From Bryopsis sp. KO-2023 (taxonomy: Eukaryota > Chlorophyta > Ulvophyceae > Bryopsidales > Bryopsidaceae): a DNA stretch of 64,000 nt. The DNA lies in the NCBI GenBank assembly GCA_030272585.1, contig BSYQ01000004.1:7350137-7414136 (forward strand), read 5' to 3'. Both the position numbers and the translations under genes were made by a program. The notes below the pieces were generated by a model, which did no database searches, was not told where the DNA came from, and saw only the letters and a list, made by a program, of their open reading frames with translations. Below are positions 37,014-48,135 of this stretch, piece by piece; position 1 is the stretch's first letter; the number at the start of each line of letters is the position of its first letter.

Positions 37014-38360
37014 ATGCACGAGGGGAGCGTTGCTTGCAGCGTTGAGGGGGGGTTGGACGTAAAAAAAGGTAGCAAGACCGTGGACGAGAACCAGAAGAGT
37101 GGAGAAGAACTGGACGAGGAAAGGAGGTGTTCGAATAATTCGTGTGGAGACGTCAAAGAGCTGGAGGTTTGGACACCCCCAAAAAATGATAGTGGTGGTG
37201 GCGTGGGGCGAGGCGGAAGCAGCAGAAAGAGGAGAAGGAGCTGTGGCGGCAATAGTGGTGCAAAAAAGAGGGAGCGTTTTGTGCAAAATAGTGCCGAACC
37301 GAGGCGTTGCTTGTGGGAACCTCCAGTTTCGCCTTATGGTTTGATAGAGGAGCTTCTCTACTGGGACCCCTGGAAGTTGCTGATAGCTTGCATTCTTCTC
37401 AACAAAACCTCTGGAGTGCAGGTGAACTGGATTTTTTTTCTTCAAACACACTCCATGCTGAAGAAGTGTTGCCACTGCTGGCAGCTGTTGAATCAATTGT
37501 GTGCAGTGGAATTGTGGTGGTTCTTGTGCTATGGACAGTTGAAAGGAATCTTCACTGAGGAGGTCGCCAATCAAGGGACATCAAAATTTCCTCGTTCAGT
37601 GTGTTGCATGTAATGATATGGTGTGAAACAGGTTCGCTCCATCATATGGGAGTTTTTCAAAAACTACCCAACCCCTGAAAGACTCTTGGAAGAGAAGGAT
37701 GGCTCAAAGATATTCAATCTGATAAAAGCGCTGGGGCTGGGAAGCAAAAGATCAGAGACTGTGAAACGCTTCTCAGATGAGTACTTGCATGAAGAGGTAG
37801 GAGTCTTAAATTAGAACGGAAGGAAATTAAGGCTCTGTGATATTTAAGGCTGCTGAGAAGGTTGTATTGTTAAAAAAAGCATATGATACTGGATTTCTGA
37901 AACGATTTTTTTTTTTTTTTTTTGAATTGTTTTTCCATTGGTATGCTAGGATACTTGTGAGAAATTAGTCTGAGGTGGATGAGTGGTGGTGTGCTTTAGT
38001 GGACAAACCCTATCGTTCTTCATGGTATTGGTCGATATGCTTCTGATGCCTACTTTATTTTTTGTCGGGTGAGTGTGGCACATCAGAAGTTCTCATCAAC
38101 AATCCCCAGCAGTATTTTTTTGATGGGAAATAGGAGAAACATGACATTGTCTGTTTAAAATGCTTTTCTTCACTAACTTTCATTATTTCAGATTTTCTTT
38201 TTTTGAGAAATTTATCTTTTCGTTCCACATTCAGGGGCAATGGAGAGATGCGACGCCAGAGGATAAGGAATTGAGGAGGTATGTGGAGTGGTTAGCATTA
38301 TCGGACGGCGTTGGTTATGCTGCAACTCGAGACCCAATTCCAATTCCTCAAGAGATATGA
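37014..38360 (+). CDS. MBD4L: MBD4-like DNA glycosylase (HhH-GPD) without MBD
   Basis: Four exons: 37014-37421, 37632-37796, 38000-38068 (69 nt) and 38235-38360. They total 768 nt, or 255 residues. The start is the ATG at 37014 ([13 protein letters not shown]). About 90 residues of charged, glycine-rich sequence with basic clusters ([17 protein letters not shown]) may be a nuclear signal. The glycosylase domain then reads [73 protein letters not shown]. The helix-hairpin-helix [17 protein letters not shown], with the catalytic Asp, lies in the 69-nt exon. The end is [20 protein letters not shown]. This matches MBD4, which removes T or U from G mismatches in base excision repair. As in plant MBD4L there is no methyl-CpG-binding domain. 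Confidence 0.88.
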
Positions 38361-39025
38361 GTTCCAAGTTTTGATGAGCCCACGTTCTTCGAATTTGGAA
38401 AAGATCTAGACTTTAAATCTATGTGAATGAACCGATTGTTCAATGTTTAATTCAAGAAACGTTTCTCAAACAACCTTACGAGAAGGGTTGTAGAAAGATG
38501 GAGAAGATTATTACCAAATAATAATAATTGCATCTAGTATATACTATTTTGCTATAGGCTTGTGAAAATAAATCCATTTGCTATTTATCAAACATCTATT
38601 CTTAATGTTTCACTAGTGCATAGTGCATGATTATTTGATATTAAAGATAGTTACCTTAAAACGCACATCTTAAGTGCGGCATTGTTTTTGTGTTTGGACT
38701 AAAGCACGAAAATAATATAGGAAAAATACCCCGACGTGTTGTAAAATTGTATAAACAAGAAGCACAACACAAAACACCGATTACACCAGTCGTAATTACC
38801 ATTAGTACACGATTTTAGCACCTGCCATTGGTTTTTACTGTTACACTGTATGATTTTATGATTGGTTGGCGAGGGAGAAACAGAACTACTTCCAAGGTCG
38901 AATTCACCCCCCCTAAAAAAACAGAAAATGCACTCCTGCTGTGGGGGAAGTGGTACAAAAAAAAAAGGAAAAAAAGATGACAAAGAAAAAGTTGTAGGGA
39001 AGGGAAAGAGAAAAAAGAAAAATGG
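38361..39025. other. Intergenic
   Basis: AT-rich. A purine-rich tract at 38955-39022 runs directly up to the tRNA-like sequence. No gene supported. Confidence 0.4.
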
Positions 39026-39096
39026 TATGATATGGCCAAGTGGTAAGGCAGAAGATTTGCAATCTTCTATCCCCAGTTCGAATCTGGGTATCGCCT
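39026..39096 (+). tRNA. Organelle-type tRNA-Cys-like sequence, probably a pseudogene
   Basis: The body is a tRNA: D-arm region GGCCAAGTGGTAAGGC, anticodon stem GAAGA/TCTTC, T-arm CCCAGTTCGAATCTGGG and 3' acceptor strand TATCGCC. It closely resembles the plastid/cyanobacterial trnC-GCA type rather than a nuclear tRNA-Cys. Two defects are visible. Only four acceptor pairs plus one wobble form, because the first bases (TAT) do not pair with GCC. The seven-base loop is TTTGCAA, so a strict reading puts TGC rather than GCA at the anticodon; the loop looks shifted by one base. It may be a plastid-DNA insertion or a tRNA-derived copy. It lacks an encoded CCA. Confidence 0.6.
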
Positions 39097-40139
39097 ATTT
39101 GTTTTTTAAAGTTTGGTATGTATGTGAGAATATATTGGAGGGGAATTTCACGAATGTACGTTTTTCGGTTCCCGTATATTCAAGTTTATAACCATATTAA
39201 GTGCATTATTTGATTTTGATTGCGTTTTTTAGAATTTTTGTTTCTCTTGTTTTTTGCGTTTTTTTGTTTTTTTTTTGGCTCTTTTCTTTTGGGGAAGGGG
39301 GGGTTTTCAAAAAATAAAATAAAATTCGAGTACTAGGCCGAGAGTGGTTTGTGATGAAAAAGAAAAAAAAAGTTGTATTCAGAAGGGTAAAAAAAGAAAA
39401 GAAAAAAAAAAAAAAACTAGTGGCGGGATCTGTGTTATATTTTGCAGATGATGGTTTAAGAAGAAAGGGAGGATGGACCTTTTTTTTGCTAGGAAGAGGG
39501 TTAGTGCAGGGAGAGGGGGAAATTTGTCGAAAGCCGGGGAGGGGAGGGAAAAGAAACTCATTACATGTCTGACAGAATAGTTTCCAGCCCTGCCCCTGTC
39601 CCTGACTGAATCAACAGTCAAAAAAGGGGGGAAATGCTGTGATGTCTCCACTTCACTAATATCAAATCCCACGGTACAACTGCATCATTAACGGCTTAAT
39701 CAAATGGAGGAGATACCTTTTGGTTTGACAGCGAAAGCACTACAGTGGATTTTCCTACAAGAGAGCTTATCTCTCATGCAATCATTCTCATTCCTAAGTT
39801 TTAATTGGTAAGCCGGTGGTTTTTCCTGTTTTAAGGTGTAACTCTTACAACACAAGAGCGATACATACAATAATGGAAACAAAAATACAATGATGATTAA
39901 TGCAGGAAAAAAGACGGTTTTTTGAGTGCTCCCTAGGGAATGCCACTACTGTCTTGATATTTGCCTATCTGCTGACCACATCAGCTTGAATAAATTGTAC
40001 TGCAAAAAACAAAAAATCTCTCTGGCTTTCCAAAATGGGCGATTGCTTGTCCCCCTCTAAACCAGAGAAATCCTAACCATGCATCAAAAATCGTGACTTC
40101 GGATATGAACGGGCCCATGTCCATTCGTTCCGCAGCTGA
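39097..40139. other. Intergenic
   Basis: AT-rich with long A and T runs. No gene supported. I could not decide whether the sequence beside the tRNA-like element is also organellar. Confidence 0.4.
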
Positions 40140-41284
40140 TTAATTGTAACTGTGCATACTGTCCGGAGGAAAATTCTCAAATGCATAGAATGCTTTGTCG
40201 TGAGTGAAGACTCCAGCCTGACAAAAAAAATAGACCAGGGTTGAAATTACCCTTCAGGAAAGCACCAGCGCAAGACGAAGTGATGGTGTCAATTCCCACA
40301 CACACGCATATTGTCCGCATCGATCTAATGCAAGGAACATCTAGAATCTAAAAACTTCCACATCATATGTCATTTCCCTTCCAAAAAAAAAGGAAATGAA
40401 TGGATGGGTATTTCTTATTCTCACCTGAAGTCCAAATACAGAGTTGTTCACACTGGCAATAGCATCTTGGAATCGGGTGTTTTTCTCCATGACCAAAACA
40501 GGCCCGAAAGCCTCACCCGACAACACACTTGATTCTGGTTTGACACCTCCCATAATAGTTGCATCATACAGAGCACCGCCCACATAGCACAGTGGCCCCC
40601 ATATCAGCAGCTTCCTTGACCCACTTCTCAATTCTGATGGCCTCAGATTCGGCAATCAAAGGGCCGATGAAGACTTCTGGATCCTGCAATGGAAGCCCGT
40701 TTCAAAACTGAATCCAATCTGACACTTACCCAGGGATAATAAGAAACAGAGGAACTGTGGGGTCCAGTTACATATGTTCACAGGACACAGAAAGCATTTT
40801 GTTCCTTTTCCTGCTTGTATCGCCATCATCAAAGACCAAGCTGAACAAACATTCTCTAAAATAGCTCTAGAACCTGAATGGGATGTGGTTTTTGAACCGC
40901 AGTCTTATGAAAAAAGATTTCCAAAAAAAGTGCCTGATGCTCCAGAATCAACTTTTATGAGTCTCAATAACGAAAAAACCCAAAAAGGGTTTGATATTCG
41001 CAAAAGGTTTTACGCAACTGAACATCAAATTCTTCTCGAGAAATGAAATATTCCTTGTCCTACTTTTATGGATAGGGAAAAGATCCACAGTATTTTCTTC
41101 CACCACTACCAGACTCACACCTTTGGATCTCCCTTGGTCAAGCCTCCAGCAGCTTCCACCAGTTTTGCTTTGACGTCATCATACAAATCCTGTCTGACCA
41201 GGAGAAGTTGCGCACTGATACACGACTGACCGCTCTGATAAAAGGCACCATGAACAATTTTCGCAACGATCCCATCGATATCTC
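40140..41284 (-). pseudogene. Aldehyde dehydrogenase pseudogene
   Basis: Three pieces on the minus strand show ALDH sequence. Piece 1 (about 41284-41121) has HGAFYQSGQSCISAQLLLVR, which contains the catalytic Cys, and ends KGDPK. Piece 2 (40683-40425) has DPEVFIGPLIAESEAIRIEK, then LSGEAFGPVLVMEKN and SVNNSVFGLQ. Its two halves are in different frames. The exon is 259 nt, one more than a whole number of codons, and an extra base near 40580 separates ATVLCG from GALYDATIMG. Piece 3 (40217-40140) starts AGVFTHDKAFYAF and reaches a stop early, losing the usual C-terminal strand. The N-terminal cofactor-binding exons (about 250 residues) are not found in the following 1.5 kb. A sequencing error could explain the single base but not the missing ends. 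Confidence 0.72.
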
Positions 41285-43016
41285 ATTTCCACCAAGGATC
41301 AGAAAAAGAGGGGCCAACTGTGGTTTTCGACTCGCTTCTTTTTTTCTTTCTTTCTTTCTCGAAAATACTGCTCAAATCCATAGAACTGAACAAGGCAAAA
41401 AATGTTGTCCGAAACACCCAACTTGACATGGGAAAAGCTTCGCAGAAGAAAACCTTCTTCAGAATCGAAACCTCGAAAACACAAATTACATATCTAACGA
41501 AATATATATTTATATGTTCATATTTTTTTTTGGTATCTTATTATTAGATGTTGATATATATATACGAAAAGGATGCAGAAAAAAAAAGTGGTTCCTACCG
41601 ATCGATGAGCCAGCGAATTGAAAAGAACTCCAGAAGTTAGCCAGCCGAGGGCAAACAGCACAAAAAAGAAATCTGCTATTAGAACCTGACAAAAACACAC
41701 TTTGTTCATTTTTTTCCCTGAAAAAATCCGATGCTGAAAAAACTGATGCTTTGCTTTTATTTTGCAAAGCAACGACACAAACGCTGACAGGAAATGTATG
41801 TCAGGCAAGCTTTTTGGCAATCCTTTACTTGTGAAATTTGAGAGAATTTTTTTTGTACAGCCAACACGCTCTTCATTGGAATTTCACCTTGTCGACGGTT
41901 TCTTTTAATCCTGCTGATTCCTCCTTTTGACCCCGATTCAAAATCGGCAAAAGAAAAAAACAAGAGTTGGAAAAAAAAAGTTGCATATCACAAGGTTTAA
42001 AATCATTGGGGAAAAAAAAAACAAAAACACCATCGACACTCCGTTCCAAATGGACGCTCAAAACAGCAAGTTCAAGAAAAGCCGAAATGCCAAAATAGGA
42101 TAGGAAAAGAATAAGAAAAGCGAACTGAGGCGAGAAGAAACCATCCCATATGTTTCACATTGCATCAATCAGCAAAGAGGTGCATTTTCTGCCAATAGGG
42201 ATGTTCAGCAACAGTCGTAAAAACGGTATGGGACCCGATTCACATTCACATTCAGGTATCACGAAAATACTGTAATTCGCTTAATGTTTTCTCCCCCAAC
42301 TCGCCCCAACCTCGCTATTTTGATTGATAATAACTTCGAAACGTATCGTAGTGTTGAATTTCTGAATATCCCTACTATGTCCAGGATTCACTGAAACAAA
42401 CCGACCTGAGAGGTGTCTGCTGCAGGAGTCGCTCCATACCACCAAATTTCAACAGATCTCGCTTCAACCCCTCATTAAAATCTAGCAAAAAAATAAGATA
42501 AAATAGAAATTTTATTTCATCCTGTTTTATGAACCGTTCGACAAAGAATATTTCCAGCAACTGGCAAAACATTCATTACCTAATACGTGGCACGTCCATA
42601 TAAGATACCCCCATAAAAAAAAGAAATCGGTATTTTCCCCTTAATTTCTGTGTGTCCCTGTGGGGGAATTTTTCTGATACTCATAAGATTTCCTGGTGTT
42701 GAACAAACCTGCCTCCTCCCCTCCACCATCAACAGCTCTCAACTTCCGATGTATTCTGCTGTAAAACCACCAACAGAACGAGTCAGTGTCCATCCACTGA
42801 ATATAGAGTTTTAACACAGATCTTTCCAATATCTCCAAAACAACAATAGCAAAACAAAGGTAGGGGGGGGGGGGGGCACCATCCCATTCATCCAGAATTT
42901 CTGATGTGGCTGACTAAAAATCATTTTGCTGTAATGCTCCAGTGCACTGAGATTTTTTCGGTCCCTTCGAAGGCTCGGCGAACATCATTTCCGCTGCCAT
43001 CATGTAAGGATTCTAC
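41285..43016. other. Intergenic or pseudogene remnant
   Basis: Where the missing ALDH 5' exons should lie. I found no convincing cofactor-binding motif. It contains microsatellites (TATATA at 41558-41566; a 12-base G run at 42865-42876). Confidence 0.4.
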
Positions 43017-43115
43017 AGTTCAGGGGAACTGTCAGATCCTCAGTTCAGAGAACTGGCAGACCTGCAGTTCAGGGGAACTGACAGGCCTGCAGTTCTAGGG
43101 AACCAGCAATGCTGC
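43017..43115. repeat. Palindromic short tandem repeat
   Basis: Four imperfect copies of a unit of about 25 bp, each built on the palindrome AGTTC-AGGG-GAACT followed by CAG-CCTGC. Copies start at 43017, 43042, 43066 and 43091. Each unit could fold into its own hairpin. Confidence 0.75.
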
Positions 43116-44618
43116 AGCCGGTTTGCTGCAGCAGGGCGGAACCCTTAGATCTGTGAATGGGGGCTGACAGCTCAGCAGACGCTTTTCTGCAGGGCTGGCA
43201 GCTCAGAAGGTTTCAGACAGGGGACCTGACACTGAGGCAGACTGTCAGGTCATGTTGATGGATAGGACCTTGAACGATCAGTTTGGATCAGAGGTGCAGC
43301 CTAGGGTATTTGGGCAGCACCTCAGGGTATTCTTGTAACTCGATTTTGGGGTTGAACACTCTCTCTCTCTCTCGCTCTCTCGTGTCAGAACTTGCAACAG
43401 CCTTCTAGGCTGTTGTTTCAGGCTGGCAGACTGCTTCAGAGTCGCAGTCTATAGCGCAGTCTTTACACATCAACTTTATGCAAGATCCTTCACAGTTTTG
43501 TTTATAGCCATTTTTGCATGTCGTTTGCGAATGAAAAAGAAATCTATGAGAAGAATTATGGGGGAAGTGAAAATTTCTTGGCCAGAACTTTCTTTGCACC
43601 AAAAAAAAGGGCAATGCTTATTGAACGAAACACCTGCTTCCTAAGCCTATGTCATTGTGTCTCCAAACCCACCCACTGCTTGTGGAAATCATGGTCTGGG
43701 ACCCTTTGGTTTCTAATAATAAACAAAATGCACAGTGGTGCAGCCACCGACTCTCAAGAAATCATGAGGTGCATTCCTGTAACGATGCAGAACTAGACCA
43801 GTACTACTGGCAGTTCTACCCTAAGAAGGGTCCAACACTCATAGCAAGACAGCAGAGCAGAATGCTGCTGCTGCTGCTGCTATGACTAATACTACCACTG
43901 CTACTCCATGAATGGATATTCACAGGAGATGCAGCAAGGGATGTGAACGAGTGCTGCAGGCGCCGTCACATCAGGAAGATGATATATGAGGTCTATGACC
44001 GACTGCTGCAAGAGGAACGAAGTGCAGCAGCAGACCGACATAGTGGAGTCATCGACGCTGCAAGGGAAAGCACGACTGCTGCAAGAGAGAAGTCGTGATA
44101 GGACTACTACAATAGTATTACTTCCCCGTGCGTAACGATGAGAGAGGTGTAGCAACACCGTGACAGACAAGCACAACAGTCTATGACTGACATCGGGAGT
44201 GCTGCGGAGATCGCAGCAGCGTCGCGCTGCAGGAGATGCAGCACGTGAGAGGGATGCAGCATTGGCGGCAGAGATCACGTGATATGTCGACAAGCTGGCA
44301 TCGAGAGTGGGAACTTCGTGTGAGGCGTCAGCCGTCACTGCAGCAAGAGTTAACGAAGGCGCAACAAAGGCGCGACTAACCTTCTAGAGACTCGAAGAAG
44401 GGTTGAAAAGAGACGACACGCTGTCGAAGTTCCTAGTCGACTAGGCGGAGAGTACAGTCAGGAATAGAGGATGCAAGGAAATAAGAAGGGCTTTGTGGTT
44501 GTTTGTATGTCTTGGTTTAAGTGTAAAAAGAGTCTTTCTGCAGCAAAGTCGTTCGAAAAAAGATAGTCGTTTCAATTCCCATCAAGGATTTAAATCTTCA
44601 AAAACGAGTTCTCGCTCG
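43116..44618. other. Repeat-derived region rich in CTGCAG/TGCAGCA
   Basis: The motifs TGCAGCA, CTGCAG and CTGCTG recur dozens of times, mainly at 43120-43250 and 43850-44350, with CTG runs at 43864-43881 and a CT microsatellite at 43360-43381. A 145-codon frame on the minus strand (43901-44338) is a by-product of this composition. It may be a decayed mobile element; no terminal repeats were found. Confidence 0.4.
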
Positions 44619-44626
44619 CTCGTCGA

Positions 44627-45190
44627 CAGACCTCGGCAGCAACCCGGTTGTAACGCACCGTACCGTAACGCACAGGGTCGGTACAGTAACGTGTTCGGTC
44701 GGTGCACGTACCGACCGCCGGTCGGCGACTGGACGTTACAACAACGCTTTTGTGTTACAACAACGACCAAATCGTTACAACAACGACCTGGGTCGTTGTT
44801 GTAACGACCACACGTTATTGTAACGGAAAAGCGTTGTTGTAACGTGTTACGTTATAAGTAACGTCGTTTCCGACTCGTATAACGTATGCACCGAGGAAAG
44901 ACGTTACAACAACGACCTAAGTCGGTACAACAACGTAATGGCGTTGCAGTAACGTCATGTGGATGACGTACAAAGTAACCCCCGCAGGGTCCCAAGAACC
45001 CAAAGGAACCCAGTGGGATTCGAACACCATACCACACGATGTCGAGTCATCTACATTGAACGCTAAGCCAAGTGGACCACGATGATTTTGTTCGTACCGT
45101 ACCGTACCGTAACGACCCATTACGGTACGGTACGGTGCGTAACGTGTCGTACCGTACCGTAGGGGGTCGTTACGGTACTGCCCAGGTCTG
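44627..45190. mobile_element. Non-autonomous hAT-like element (MITE), GTAACG type
   Basis: 564 bp, bounded by CAGACCTCGGC on the left and GCCCAGGTCTG on the right, an 11-bp terminal inverted repeat with one mismatch. It is flanked by an exact 8-bp target duplication, CTCGTCGA (44619-44626 and 45191-45198). The 8-bp duplication and a terminus beginning CAG point to the hAT superfamily. The inside is almost entirely short motifs in both orientations: GTAACG/CGTTAC, GTACCG/CGGTAC and ACAACG. It would fold back strongly. It encodes no transposase. Confidence 0.85.
45005..45080 (-). other. tRNA-like box A/box B inside the MITE
   Basis: On the minus strand TGGCTTAGCG (45070-45061) fits a polymerase III A box and GTTCGAATCC (45025-45016) a B box. 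Their starts are 45 nt apart, as in tRNA genes. The acceptor and T stems pair poorly, so it is a tRNA-related remnant rather than a working gene. Confidence 0.4.
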
Positions 45191-45198
45191 CTCGTCGA

Positions 45199-46382
45199 TC
45201 ACCGACCTTCTCTTCGCTACATGTATCTGGAAGGATTCGCCCACGGTAGCGGTCACATCAGGGCCTTCCCACCGTCGAATAAGGAGGGGGTATGGGGGGG
45301 GAGACGGTCACCTAACATGGCTTGTCCATGCTCAGCCCCATCTTAACCTTTAATCAATTTAGTTCCCGGCATACACCTGAATTTTTTGCTTCCGTTCAAT
45401 ATTTTTTTAAGACTTTCTCACTAGGTAACCCGTTTGTCACGGACTTTGCTGGGTGTCATTTTTCCTCGGGTGGCGTTCGTTTGAGCATTGGCGTGTTCCT
45501 TCACAGAATTTTTTCGACACGGACGTCGAACCTTCGGTCTGGAGCACCCGGTGGAAAGCAATCGGGGAGGAGAGGGTGCCTTTTTTGGACATGCACTGTC
45601 TCACGTGAGTAAAAAACCAAAGAACTGAGAGTGTCGCAGAAGGAGTTGCTTTCAGTTTAATTTTCGCGCTATTGATTCGTTTTGTCTCACGTGAGTAGAA
45701 AACCAAACGGAACTGTGCCTTTGTGTCAGTGACTTTGGCTTCAAGGAGAAGGTTCCCCCCTCTGGACCTGGAATTCACAAGCTGACCTCTGGGAACGTGC
45801 TAGCGCTGGTACGGAAGTGGCCTACCGGCAAGCGAAGGAGCGACAAAAATGCTAGGAGCAACTGCAAAGTCAGGTTTCTAAAGGTAACCTCAGCTCCTAG
45901 CTCTCTGTTTTGGTTTTAGCAATCAAAAATCTGTTGTGCATGTTCTGTGATGCGATCTTCTTAATAAAATTTTAACAAATTTGTTAAGTATTAGAACAAC
46001 ATGATCAGATAGAAGTTTGTGTTTTATAGGCGCCGAAAAGTAACATAAGAGAAAAATACCCCCCAAAAAAGGCGACATATGGTATTGAGATGCGGACCCC
46101 AAGGCGCCCTTCTCAACTCTAGACGAGTTGATCGAAAGGGAACCTACAGGCGTGGCAGAGACGACGATATGCCTCGTTTTACAAAATGTAAGTATAACGG
46201 GGAAAGGTGATGTTATATGATATGCTTGTGTTTTCCCGACTTCAGTTTGAGTGAGGTTTGGATTTACTGTTGTTGAAGTGGGCAGTTAATGTGGAGCGTT
46301 AAGGGAGTTTTGAATGCGGGAAATGATTGTTAGGATGGTTGAAATGAGTTGGAGGTGTTAGAAGTGGTTGGGTTGAGTTAGT
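45199..46382 (+). other. Possible 5' exons of the interrupted kinase-like gene
   Basis: Contains segments that could be exons: around 45540-45603 (ending before GTGAGT), 45727-45881 (open, basic, ending before GTAACC) and 46090-46188 (ending before GTAAGT). A short duplicated stretch, TGTCTCACGTGAGTA, occurs at 45597 and 45685, so two alternative donors are possible. No kinase motif is clear here; assignment rests on position. Confidence 0.3.
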
Positions 46383-46970
46383 TTGGGTTCGGTGTATAAA
46401 GAAAGTACGGAAGGGAACATGGATGAACCTTTTGAATGTTGTTCGAAAGAAAAACTGTGTGCGTTTCGTGTTCAGATTGGATGGGCATTGGCGCTGATGC
46501 ACTCCAGGGGTGATGTTCATTGGGATGTCACGACCAGACCTGGGCGCCGACCCGTTGGACCGGACCGGACCGGCAACCACTTTCTGGACCGGATTTGACC
46601 TTTCTTAGACAGGTCAAATCCGGTCTGGAAAGGTCAAATCCGGTCTAATAAAGGCCACCTTTTCTAGACCGGATTTGACCTTTCTAGACCGGATTTGACC
46701 TTTCCAGACAGGTTGTCGCCTGTCTAGTACGGTCATACTCGTGTGATCTGTTTTAGACCGGTGTGACCCTGTTTTAGACCGATGTGACGCCCAATGTGAC
46801 CTGTTTTAGACCGGCTCCAGGTCGGTCTGGACAGGTGGGCTGCCTGTCCAGACCGACCTGGCACCTGTCTAGAACAGGTCACACAATTAAGCACTTTTTA
46901 ATGTGTTAATCGACTGAGAACTGATTCAATTGATACACAATTAACACGTTAAAAGTGCTTAATTGTACGA

Positions 46971-47049
46971 CCTGTTTTAGACCGGCTCCAGGTCGGTCTG
47001 GACAGGCAGCCCACCTGTCCAGACCGACCTGGAGCCGGTCTAAAACAGG
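46971..47049. repeat. Perfect 36-bp inverted repeat
   Basis: Two perfect 36-bp arms (46971-47006 and 47014-47049) around a 7-base loop, CAGCCCA. A second, longer fold surrounds it: ACAATTAAGCAC near 46873 is mirrored by GTGCTTAATTGT near 46956. The transcript of either strand would form a very stable hairpin. Confidence 0.9.
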
Positions 47050-47326
47050 AGAACACCCCTGTCAAGACAGGGTCGTTCCGGTTTTAGACAGGTCACATCG
47101 CCTGTCTAATAAAGGCGAAATCTTAGTGTGACCTGTCTAAAACCGGAAAATCTGTCAGAAATCCGGTCCAGATTTCTGCAGATCTCCGAGGTTGACTGGA
47201 CCGGACAGGGACAGGACAGGACCGGTCACAACCTGTCCGGTCTTGCAAGGACCGGCGTTTTTTCGTTGGACCGGACAGGATCGGACAGGTCAGCCGGTCC
47301 ATGGACAGGTTGGACCGGACCGGACC

Positions 47327-47555
47327 TGTTACAGCTCTGTGGGTTTGAGCTGTGTAACGAACTGAGGGTGGGGCGATAGTCACACACGAGCCCACTTGAA
47401 GGGAAATAACTTTACAGAAATAAAAACTAACGTTCGAACCTAGCACAGAGCCCTCCTTGTAACCTCTGTAGTACAATCGTACTCTGAGGTGACCCCTGTA
47501 CTATCCCGTACTACCAAGTCAGACATGCAGCTGTCTGTACCACACATGCGCTACA
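47327..47555 (-). repeat. 3' LTR of the chromovirus
   Basis: 229 bp with TG...CA ends (TGTAGCGCATG on the element strand at 47555, ending CTGTAACA at 47327). No difference from the 5' LTR was found on direct reading. The sequence just upstream (rc of 47556-47575) is moderately purine-rich (AAGAGGCGGCG) and could be the polypurine tract. Confidence 0.95.
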
Positions 47556-48135
47556 AACGCCGCCTCTTATCTAGTAAATCGTCCCGACTCTAAATAAGAA
47601 GATTGTCTGCTTGGAATGGTCAAATAAATTCAATAAACAATTCAATCATTTCCAAATCATAAAACTGTAATCAAACTAAAAATCCCCCAACCTTTTGATT
47701 CCCCCAGAAAACCCACCCCAGTTCCACTCAACGACCCCGAACACCCATCACTGTCTCTGACGGTCTTGCGCGGCTACCACTGCGTCCACAGCATACTCTA
47801 GCTCCTTGCGCGCTCCAACAGTCCACCATATCGACGGTGGTGTCTCTGATCCAGTACCTCCAAACTCCTTCGCAGCAGTCCCCACAGTCGGCTGTTCACG
47901 CTAGCGGGATAACCGGTGTCTGCTCAGTCCTTCCCTTTAGCGCTAGGTAAACTCCACCAAAACTGTCCCATACCAGCCTCAGCGGCGGTGCTGCCACCGG
48001 CCGACTGAAATCAGCGGATATACTGAGAGTTTGTCGGCTCCTCGTTGAGTTCCACTTATTTCAGAACTGGTTTAAGCTCCCCTCGCCCACTGTCCGCCAC
48101 TTGTTCTCGACGACGATAGATGTCCTCCCCAACAT
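47556..48135 (-). other. Retrotransposon 3' non-coding region
   Basis: 580 bp between the pol stop and the 3' LTR. No envelope-like or other frame of note. Confidence 0.6.

Noticed and set aside
38700..39400. A larger plastid-DNA insertion around the tRNA-like sequence
   Set aside because: Flanks are AT-rich but show no recognisable plastid gene; only the tRNA-like part can be supported.
43901..44338. 145-codon frame on the minus strand
   Set aside because: Composition-driven by the TGCAGCA mosaic; no domain, no start context and no splice support.
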